Source: Flavobacteriales bacterium UBA6693
Lineage (GTDB): Bacteria; Bacteroidota; Bacteroidia; Flavobacteriales; Weeksellaceae
Assembly: GCA_002454815.1 (NCBI GenBank)
Contig: DKJL01000011.1
Coordinates: 34,782-98,781 of the forward strand
Direction of reading: 5' to 3'
DNA: 64,000 nt
Translations under genes and position numbers: made by a program
Shown here: positions 58,171 through 64,000 of the stretch, piece by piece
Layout: each line of letters begins with the position of its first letter
Position numbering within the stretch: position 1 is the stretch's first letter
Notes under the pieces: generated by a model
The model's database searches: none
The model's input: the letters and a program-made list of their open reading frames with translations, nothing else
What the model was told of the DNA's origin: nothing

Positions 58171-59814
58171 ATGCTGAGAAAACTGACTATTGTTGCGCTC
58201 GTTATCGCGTCCGGCTGCTTTACTGCCCAATACAAAAAAACCACTGCGCCCGAAAGACCCAAATTGGTCGTCGGCCTTGTGATCGATCAGATGCGCTGGG
58301 ATTATCTTTACCGCTACTACGAAAAATATGAGGAAGGAGGATTCAAGCGGCTGCTGAGCCAAGGATATTCGCTCAATAATGTTCATATCAACTACCTACC
58401 TACCTACACCGCGATTGGCCACACCAGCATTTATACGGGTTCAGTCCCCGCCATTCACGGCATTTCGGGCAACGACTGGTTTGATAAATCCACCGGCAAA
58501 AATGTCTATTGCACCGGCGACGAAACCGTGCAGCCCGTCGGTACCGGCAATCTGAAAAACGGCAGTCATTCACCGCGAAATCTCTGGTCCACAACGATCA
58601 GCGACGAGTTGCGCCTGGCGACGAATTTCCAATCAAAAGTAATTGGCGTTTCGCTGAAAGACCGCGCATCGATTTTGCCCGCCGGCCATAATCCCAATGG
58701 CGCTTATTGGTATGACGACAGTACCGGAAATTTCATTACCAGCACGTACTACCGCAACGATCTGCCGGCCTGGGTGAGTGGTTTCAACAAAAGTAAAGTC
58801 GGCGATCAGTTGGTAAAAAATGGCTGGAACACTATTTTACCCATTGCGCAATACACAGAAAGTTCCCGCGATAATTCTCCGTGGGAAGGTTTACTGGGCA
58901 GCGCAACGACACCAACATTCCCGTACAATAACCTCGCGGCCGACTATCAGAAGGATAAGGGCCTCATCCGTTCCACCCCTTTTGGCAATACGCTTACTTT
59001 ACAGCTGGCGCAGGCTGCCGTGCAGGGCGAGGAACTGGGCGCTGATGCGGTAACGGATTTTCTGGCGATCAATCTCGCGTCGACCGATTATGCGGGACAC
59101 CGTTTCGGACCAAATTCTATCGAAGTGCAGGATGTTTATCTTCGTCTTGACCGTGATCTGGCGGCGTTCTTCAAATATCTTGACAAAACAGTCGGCGATG
59201 GGCAGTACACCGTTTTTCTTTCTGCGGATCATGGCGGGGCACATTCCCAGGGATTTTTAGCTGAAAATAAACTGCCGACCGGCTTTTTTGGCGAAGGTTC
59301 GCTGAAAAATTTTAATGAATTGCTGAAGCAGAAGTTCGGTACCGACAAATTGGTTTCGCGCGTTACCAACAATCAGATTTATCTGGACGAAAATCTGCAC
59401 ACGGCGAACAAGCTGAAAATCGAGGAAGTGAAGCAATACCTCATCGATTATTTAAATAAAGACAAGAGTGTACTGTTCGCCGTCGATATGAAGAAAGCGG
59501 CTTCTGCTTCGATTCCGGAGCCGATTCGCACGCGCATCGTTAATGGTTATAACTGGCAGCGGAGTGGTGATATTCAACTTATTTATCACGATTCCTGGTT
59601 GCCGAGTTATTCCAAAACCGGCACAACGCATGGCTCCTGGAATTCTTATGATTCGCACATTCCACTTATTTTTATGGGTTGGGGAGTAAAGCCGGGAAAA
59701 AGCAATAAGTCATACGACATGACGGATATCGCACCTACGTTAGCAGCGCTATTGCACATCCAGTTCCCGAGTGGAAATATCGGAAACCCGATTACTGAAG
59801 TGATCGGTAAATAA
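58171..59814 (+). CDS. pafA: PafA-type alkaline phosphatase
   Basis: A 547-aa secreted alkaline phosphatase, calcium- or zinc-activated, of the PafA family first studied in Elizabethkingia. Signal peptide MLRKLTIVALVIASGCFTAQ. Metal ligand Asp39 (VIDQMRWD); nucleophile Thr80 (LPTYTAIGHTS); Asn101 (GNDW); the phosphate-binding Lys163/Arg165 (SLKDRASILPAGH); further metal site SADHGGAHSQGF. It releases phosphate from many monoesters in the periplasm or outside. Own promoter and terminator. Confidence 0.94.
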   Translation: MLRKLTIVALVIASGCFTAQYKKTTAPERPKLVVGLVIDQMRWDYLYRYYEKYEEGGFKRLLSQGYSLNNVHINYLPTYTAIGHTSIYTGSVPAIHGISGNDWFDKSTGKNVYCTGDETVQPVGTGNLKNGSHSPRNLWSTTISDELRLATNFQSKVIGVSLKDRASILPAGHNPNGAYWYDDSTGNFITSTYYRNDLPAWVSGFNKSKVGDQLVKNGWNTILPIAQYTESSRDNSPWEGLLGSATTPTFPYNNLAADYQKDKGLIRSTPFGNTLTLQLAQAAVQGEELGADAVTDFLAINLASTDYAGHRFGPNSIEVQDVYLRLDRDLAAFFKYLDKTVGDGQYTVFLSADHGGAHSQGFLAENKLPTGFFGEGSLKNFNELLKQKFGTDKLVSRVTNNQIYLDENLHTANKLKIEEVKQYLIDYLNKDKSVLFAVDMKKAASASIPEPIRTRIVNGYNWQRSGDIQLIYHDSWLPSYSKTGTTHGSWNSYDSHIPLIFMGWGVKPGKSNKSYDMTDIAPTLAALLHIQFPSGNIGNPITEVIGK

Positions 59815-59820
59815 ATGTTC

Positions 59821-59859
59821 AACAGCCGCCTTTATTACAGAGGCGGCTGTTTTTTTTCT
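59821..59859 (+). terminator. Terminator after pafA
   Basis: AACAGCCGCC / GGCGGCTGTT stem, 11-base loop, then T8. Confidence 0.9.
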
Positions 59860-59967
59860 TATAATTAAACTCGCGGAGTCCACACAGATCAAATTCTCCA
59901 CGTTCTCCACATCCACAAAAAAACTGTCCCCATTTAAAGAGACAGTCATTTTTATTGGTAAGCCGGT

Positions 59968-60501
59968 TTATCTTCCTCGCTGCGGCGGATAATTAGCCAT
60001 GATTTCCGCTACGATTTCCGGAATCTGCTTCTGCTTGGATTTTGGCGAATCTACCGAAATCCCGCTGCCGATTCCCTGCCACACCAGTTTTTGCGTGCGT
60101 GCATCTACCATATCCAAGGTTAGTCCGCCCTGGTTATAATTATTCGTCCAGGTTCGGTTCATTCCAACACCCCAGCCGAAAGGGCCTCCCCAGCCGTACA
60201 TTCCGTAAGGGCGTGAAGACTGGATGTCCTGTATTTTCTTATGATTTGCTTTCACGTTTACAATAAGATCCGGTGTTTCCGAGACGCTCATTCCTTTGGT
60301 CTGCAGTTGTTTGGAAACCTCGTTCAGTACACGGTCTTTATCGATATCGTTCAGTTTCAAATCGTCAATCCTTAGTTTGTACGTTTTATACATATTAAAG
60401 TTTGCGGTTTCCGCATAATCCGATCTTACCTGAAACGGACTGCACGAAGAAAGTCCCAACGTAGCCGAAGCCAGTAAAAGGATGAAATATTTTTTGCTCA
60501 T
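59968..60501 (-). CDS. DUF4136 lipoprotein
   Basis: A 177-aa lipoprotein (MSKKYFILLLASATLGLSSC, lipobox Cys20) of the DUF4136 family: VRSDYAETANFNMYKTYKL, LNEVSKQLQTKGMSV, PDLIVNVKANHKK, GGLTLDMVDARTQKLVWQGIGSG. Outer-membrane or periplasmic; role unknown. The Gly-rich stretch in the middle (YGMYGWGGPFGWGVGM) is common in the family. Confidence 0.92.
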   Translation of the reverse strand: MSKKYFILLLASATLGLSSCSPFQVRSDYAETANFNMYKTYKLRIDDLKLNDIDKDRVLNEVSKQLQTKGMSVSETPDLIVNVKANHKKIQDIQSSRPYGMYGWGGPFGWGVGMNRTWTNNYNQGGLTLDMVDARTQKLVWQGIGSGISVDSPKSKQKQIPEIVAEIMANYPPQRGR

Positions 60502-60552
60502 GACCAGTATATTTGTTTGATGTATTTGTTAGTTTTCTTACAAGTATGCCAT

Positions 60553-60741
60553 TTAAAATTTCGCAGCCGGACTTTTTGGTTTCACAAAAGAATCCGTTTT
60601 CTTGTCGTAGCCGTAAGGGCAGTGTCGGCAACCACTTTTGCAGCAGTAGCCGCGCTTCAGGTGATACTGCTCGGTGAAAACCTTATAGCCCTGCTCATTA
60701 TAATAAAAGTCTTCGTGTTCTTTGATGCTTTTCCCGTTCAT
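60553..60741 (-). CDS. DUF5522 small Cys-rich protein
   Basis: A 62-aa protein with HLKRGYCCKSGCRHCPYGYD, the four-Cys motif (CC-x3-C-x2-C) of DUF5522. It likely binds a metal or an Fe-S cluster; function unknown. Its start faces the HExxH gene on the other strand. Confidence 0.88.
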   Translation of the reverse strand: MNGKSIKEHEDFYYNEQGYKVFTEQYHLKRGYCCKSGCRHCPYGYDKKTDSFVKPKSPAAKF

Positions 60742-60770
60742 AAGTTAAATCCGAGATTGCGGAATTTAAA

Positions 60771-60778
60771 TATCTTTG
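60771..60778 (+). promoter_or_regulatory. Perfect -7 box abutting a start codon
   Basis: TATCTTTG ends four bases before the ATG at 60783. Confidence 0.55.
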
Positions 60779-60782
60779 TCGA

Positions 60783-61109
60783 ATGGTGCTCGTTTGGCAA
60801 TCTCTTCTCAAAAATACAAAAATTTCAGCGATAACGCTTTTTCCTTTCATTATCCTTCGTCAAAAGCGCGACCTGGGAAATGCCGTGCTGCTGAACCATG
60901 AGAAAATTCATCTGCGTCAGCAACTCGAGTTACTGATACTTTTCTTTTATCTTTGGTATGGACTGGAGTATTATTACCATCTATTCCGGCTGCGCGATCG
61001 CTTTCTGGCCTACAGAGCCATTTCGTTCGAGCGCGAGGCGTATGCTATGGAGCACGATCTGCAATATTTAGAAAACCGCAGATTTTGGAATTTCCGCAAA
61101 TATTTATGA
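60783..61109 (+). CDS. Small membrane protein with HExxH motif
   Basis: A 108-aa protein: hydrophobic N-terminal segment (about 14-25), then LLNHEKIHLRQQLELLILFFYLWY with HEKIH (39-43, zinc-peptidase HExxH pattern) leading into a membrane helix, and FEREAYAMEHDLQYLENRR where a Glu could be the third ligand. It resembles cut-down M48/M56-type site or DUF-like flavobacterial proteins; no activity is known. Likely leaderless mRNA. The ATG at 60783 is the only upstream ATG start; a GTG at 60786 is the alternative. Confidence 0.7.
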   Translation: MVLVWQSLLKNTKISAITLFPFIILRQKRDLGNAVLLNHEKIHLRQQLELLILFFYLWYGLEYYYHLFRLRDRFLAYRAISFEREAYAMEHDLQYLENRRFWNFRKYL

Positions 61110-61115
61110 TTTTTC

Positions 61116-61212
61116 TTGGGCGCCTTTATCCGTCCTCCGTTCCCGCTTTTTTGTTTCGCTGCGCTGCACAAAAAGAGCTCCACTCAGGCCGGGGCGCAAT
61201 ATCCACAGAAAT
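61116..61212. repeat. GC-rich structured intergenic repeat, family 2
   Basis: Begins TTGGGCGCCTTTATCC and ends GGCCGGGGCGCAAT; the middle folds as GCTTTTTTGT / ACAAAAAGAGC around a GC-rich loop (about 61147-61181). I recall this pattern (GGGCGCCTTT...TCGGGGCGC) as a multi-copy Chryseobacterium intergenic element. It occupies most of the gap between the HExxH gene and the desulfhydrase gene. Confidence 0.45.
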
Positions 61213-61321
61213 AAAATTTTTCGGCTTAAGAAGAAAAGTTCTTTCTTCGACACCGGGTTCATTCCGTTATGATTACAAACGCCAATCTTTCCAAACAATC
61301 TTTTTTCCGCACCTTTGCCTG

Positions 61322-62230
61322 ATGAAAATCCCTGACATTACGCTTCCTATCATCGAAATTCCTGTCGGGAAAAACGTTCAGTTATTCATCAAACGCGAAG
61401 ATCTCATTCATCCCGACATTTCCGGCAACAAATACTGGAAACTTTTCTACAACCTTACTGATTATCTGAACCAAAATCCTACAGCGCCACTGCTTATCAC
61501 TTTTGGCGGCGCTTATTCCAATCACATTGCCGCTGCTGCTGCGGCAGGTGAGCAATTTGGTTTAAAAACTATGGGAATTATTCGTGGCGAAGAACTCACC
61601 GATAAAATTGCGGCGAATTCCACGCTGCATCTGGCACAGTCACGCGGAATGCAATTCCGTTTTGTTTCGCGTCAGGATTATAAAGACAAAGTTTCTTTGT
61701 CGGCACAGCTGCAGGCAGAATTTCCCACAGCGCTGCTGATTCCCGAAGGAGGTACGAACGCCCGCGCTGTAGAAGGCATACGCCACATGCTGACCGACGA
61801 AACGGAAAGTTTTGATTATCTTTGCGCAGCGGCAGGAACGGGCGGAACGCTGGCCGGAATTTCAAAGTTTGCGGCGGAAAATCAGCAGGTCTTGGGTTTT
61901 AAAGTGGTGGATGATTCGTCTTTACAGGCAAAGATTTCTTTGCTTTCGGGACACGAAAATTTTTCACTCTTTGAAGCACATTATGGCGCTTACGGCAAAA
62001 TAACGGACGAGAATATCCGTTTCATTAATGATTTTAAGGCAGACTATGGAATACCGTTGGACCCAATTTATACCGGAAAAATGATGCGAAGGTTGTTCAC
62101 ACTGATTGATGAAGGTTATTTTCCGGCAGGAAGCAGGATTTTAGCTTTTCACACCGGCGGACTGCAGGGAATTTCCGGTGCAAATGAACTGCTGAGCAGA
62201 CAAAACCGAGCAACAATCAACCTGCTATAA
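61322..62230 (+). CDS. PLP-dependent D-cysteine desulfhydrase / ACC deaminase-like enzyme
   Basis: A 302-aa fold-type II PLP enzyme. The PLP Lys lies in DISGNKYWK (about residue 37); substrate or carboxylate loop GGAYSNHIAAAAA (about 62-74) and PLP-phosphate loop AAGTGGTLAG. Annotated relatives are D-cysteine desulfhydrase and 1-aminocyclopropane-1-carboxylate deaminase; the former is more likely outside soil rhizobacteria. Start at 61322 fits the fold; the much longer upstream frame crosses the intergenic repeat. Confidence 0.9.
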   Translation: MKIPDITLPIIEIPVGKNVQLFIKREDLIHPDISGNKYWKLFYNLTDYLNQNPTAPLLITFGGAYSNHIAAAAAAGEQFGLKTMGIIRGEELTDKIAANSTLHLAQSRGMQFRFVSRQDYKDKVSLSAQLQAEFPTALLIPEGGTNARAVEGIRHMLTDETESFDYLCAAAGTGGTLAGISKFAAENQQVLGFKVVDDSSLQAKISLLSGHENFSLFEAHYGAYGKITDENIRFINDFKADYGIPLDPIYTGKMMRRLFTLIDEGYFPAGSRILAFHTGGLQGISGANELLSRQNRATINLL

Positions 62231-62263
62231 AAAAAGGCCTTTTAGTCAATGTAAAAATTATTT

Positions 62264-63313
62264 ATGAAGAATTTGTTTTTAGTTTTTGTGCTCGTTTTTG
62301 CGGCGAAATTCTCCGCACAAAGCTGGAAGACCGATGAGCAATATATCCAGCGTTTTGCTGCCTACGCAGTGGAAGAAATGGAGAAATATAAAATTCCGGC
62401 TTCTATTACCCTCGCTCAGGGTCTGCTGGAAACCGGTGGCGGCCAAAGCCGACTTGCACAACAGGGCAACAATCATTTCGGCATTAAATGTAAAGAAGAC
62501 TGGACGGGCAAAACAATGAAACATACCGACGATGCACCCAATGAATGTTTCCGTGTTTATGACGATCCGCGGCAGTCATATGAAGATCATTCTAAATTTT
62601 TGGCTTACCGGAAATATTACGTGAATCTTTTTAAACTTGATGTAAAAGATTATCGCGGCTGGGCTCACGGCCTCAAAAAAGCCGGTTATGCTACCAACCC
62701 GCGCTATGCTTATATTCTTATCGATAAAATTGAAAAAAATAAACTGTACGAATTCGACCGAACCAATTCCAAAGAAGTACTGTATACTGTTTTAAAAATG
62801 TATCCTGGCCTGGAGAAAGACCGCATTTTTATGGCGCAACTGGATCAAAGCAAAGCTTCTTCCAAGCCCGTCACCGTAAAAGTTCCTTACGAGCAGACTT
62901 CTTATGCAACGCAGCAGAAAAAAGTAGAGAAAATAGTGAGCAACGCGGAAACGCTGAATACCATTTTAATAAAAAGCCACCCGAACGGCGGCAAAAAATT
63001 TGTCATTATCCCGGACGATGTGGATCTACAGGCAATTTCCAAAAAATACGGCATTTCCGAAAGCCGCCTGATGAAATGGAACGAGCTCGACGGCAGCCAA
63101 CTTCATAAAAACGACATTCTTTTCCTGGAGGCCAAATCTTCCAGCGGCAACACGGCAAAATACAAAGCGCAGGTAGGCGAATCTATGCATGATATCGCAC
63201 AGAAATTCGGCGTGAAGCTCAGCAAACTTTATTCAAAAAACAGAATGTCTTACGGGCAGCAACCCAGCGCAGGACAGATTATTTATCTTAAGAGTAAAAA
63301 GCCGCGTAGATAA
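62264..63313 (+). CDS. Secreted glucosaminidase with two LysM domains
   Basis: A 349-aa exported peptidoglycan hydrolase: signal peptide MKNLFLVFVLVFAAKFSAQ, glucosaminidase domain (about 25-165; catalytic Glu in SITLAQGLLETGGGQS, plus NNHFGIKC and DDPRQSYEDHSKFL), then two LysM modules (about 245-290 DLQAISKKYGISESRLMKWNEL; about 300-345 SMHDIAQKFGVKLSKLYSKN). It cuts N-acetylglucosamine linkages in the cell wall during growth or division. Confidence 0.93.
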   Translation: MKNLFLVFVLVFAAKFSAQSWKTDEQYIQRFAAYAVEEMEKYKIPASITLAQGLLETGGGQSRLAQQGNNHFGIKCKEDWTGKTMKHTDDAPNECFRVYDDPRQSYEDHSKFLAYRKYYVNLFKLDVKDYRGWAHGLKKAGYATNPRYAYILIDKIEKNKLYEFDRTNSKEVLYTVLKMYPGLEKDRIFMAQLDQSKASSKPVTVKVPYEQTSYATQQKKVEKIVSNAETLNTILIKSHPNGGKKFVIIPDDVDLQAISKKYGISESRLMKWNELDGSQLHKNDILFLEAKSSSGNTAKYKAQVGESMHDIAQKFGVKLSKLYSKNRMSYGQQPSAGQIIYLKSKKPRR

Positions 63314-63353
63314 TCTGAAATTCATTTTTTATTTGCAAAATTAAATCAGCATA

Positions 63354-64000
63354 ATGTTATATCAAAGAAGTTCAGCTTTGTTCGATGAAGCTTATCAGTA
63401 TATTCCGGGCGGCGTCAATTCTCCCGTGCGGGCCTTCAAATCCGTAGGCGGCGTACCCATTTTTATGAAAGCGGCAAAGGGCGCTTATATGACGGATGAA
63501 GACGACAACCAATATATCGATTATATCAATTCCTGGGGTCCGGCAATTTTAGGCCACACGCATCCGGAGGTTTTGGAAGCTTTAAAGAAGCAGGCAGAAA
63601 AAGGTTTTTCTTTTGGTACGCCGACCGAGCTGGAAACGGAAGTGGCCAGATTTGTGGTCGATAACGTGCCGAATATCGATCAGGTTCGCATGGTTTCTTC
63701 CGGAACGGAAGCGTGCATGAGTGCGATTCGTTTGGCCAGAGGATTTACCGGCCGGGATAAATTCATCAAGTTTGAAGGTTGTTACCACGGACATTCCGAT
63801 TCATTTTTAATTAAAGCGGGTAGCGGTGCGGCGACGTTCGGCAATCCCAATTCTCCGGGTGTCACCGCGGGGACTGCAAAGGATACGCTCCTGGCGCGGT
63901 ATAATGATATTGAACAGGTGGCAGATTTGTTCCGTCACAACGAAGGAGAAATCGCTGCCGTTATCATCGAGCCGGTAGCCGGAAATATGGGTTGTGTTCT
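63354..64000 (+). CDS. hemL: Glutamate-1-semialdehyde 2,1-aminomutase, N-terminal part
   Basis: First 215 codons of an ORF that runs off the right edge with no stop. The product begins MLYQRSSALFDEAYQYIPGG and has the SSGTEACMSAIRLARG and CYHGHSDSF motifs and IIEPVAGNMGC of PLP aminotransferase-like GSA aminomutase, which converts glutamate-1-semialdehyde to 5-aminolevulinate in heme synthesis. The PLP-binding Lys lies beyond the window. Consistent with heme demand of the cytochromes and phytochrome chromophore nearby. Confidence 0.94.
   Translation, partial: MLYQRSSALFDEAYQYIPGGVNSPVRAFKSVGGVPIFMKAAKGAYMTDEDDNQYIDYINSWGPAILGHTHPEVLEALKKQAEKGFSFGTPTELETEVARFVVDNVPNIDQVRMVSSGTEACMSAIRLARGFTGRDKFIKFEGCYHGHSDSFLIKAGSGAATFGNPNSPGVTAGTAKDTLLARYNDIEQVADLFRHNEGEIAAVIIEPVAGNMGCV

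Noticed and set aside
60506..60530. TATATTTG promoter-like box on the plus strand beside the DUF4136 start, possibly for an antisense RNA
   Set aside because: One isolated consensus octamer in AT-rich sequence is expected by chance; no downstream terminator or gene on that strand fits.
60953..61321. N-terminal extension of the desulfhydrase-like frame
   Set aside because: It would run through the GC-rich intergenic repeat and overlap the HExxH gene; the conserved enzyme starts at 61322.
1..64000. CRISPR array, insertion sequence, prophage or toxin-antitoxin/defence system
   Set aside because: No regular spaced repeats, transposase or integrase motifs, or known defence domains were found; the truncated WYL regulator is the only hint and has no partner.

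Overview
The window reads as ordinary chromosome of a flavobacterium, most likely Weeksellaceae (Chryseobacterium/Kaistella-like). The reasons are: two type IX secretion (T9SS) C-terminal sorting domains; promoters of the Bacteroidetes form TTG-N19-TAnnTTTG with no Shine-Dalgarno sites; a PafA-type alkaline phosphatase; flavobacterial DUF3810, DUF5522, DUF4136 and DUF5074 proteins; and two GC-rich intergenic repeats of a type I remember from Chryseobacterium-group genomes. Species cannot be fixed from the sequence alone.

Layout. 1-10 kb is core: end of gltX, accA, ftsE, rpmH (L34, 52 aa), an NrnA-like phosphoesterase, a T9SS adhesin, a tight minus-strand operon (degenerate Rieske-like lipoprotein, dtd, lipoprotein, alpha/beta hydrolase), then greA, a HIT protein and clpX. 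10-18 kb: a large T9SS protein with a small sorting-tag protein, a TlpA thioredoxin, tRNA-Met(CAT), a possible small RNA with stacked terminators, and a minus block of GtrA, PlsC, a FucP-type sugar transporter and DUF3810. 18-25 kb: CCA tRNA nucleotidyltransferase, a cobalamin riboswitch controlling a TonB-dependent receptor plus a DUF5074 lipoprotein, and ppk1.

25.7-35.5 kb is a nitrous-oxide reduction locus: a Crp/Fnr regulator and a heme-copper-oxidase-like membrane protein, then (minus strand, in transcription order) a lipoprotein cytochrome c, clade II nosZ, a 4-TM protein, nosL, nosD, nosF, nosY and a fasciclin protein, with a divergent second lipoprotein cytochrome c. The cytochromes are the likely electron donors to NosZ, and NosDFYL mature its copper centres. 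dnaK follows, with a perfect inverted repeat before it.

37.5-44.1 kb is AT-rich and partly decayed: a truncated WYL-type regulator, small orphan ORFs, a frameshifted secreted-protein relic, and in between a Crp-rhodanese-OsmC module and an S15/CocE hydrolase. 44-49 kb holds a nucleoid-associated protein, a bacteriophytochrome kinase with its heme oxygenase (which makes the biliverdin chromophore), and mdh. 49-64 kb holds a lipoprotein, a DUF421 protein, DUF2891, a Dph6-like ATPase, a VWA/AAA+ pair, an aldehyde dehydrogenase, an ABM monooxygenase, PafA, DUF4136, DUF5522, a small HExxH membrane protein, a D-cysteine desulfhydrase-like enzyme, a glucosaminidase with LysM repeats, and the start of hemL.

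I saw no CRISPR array, insertion sequence, prophage or recognisable defence system. The best leads are regulatory or structural: a terminator-like hairpin in the greA leader, the small-RNA candidate near 14.5 kb, promoters that abut start codons (leaderless mRNAs), the dnaK and cytochrome palindromes, and the unassigned heme-copper-like protein of the N2O locus.
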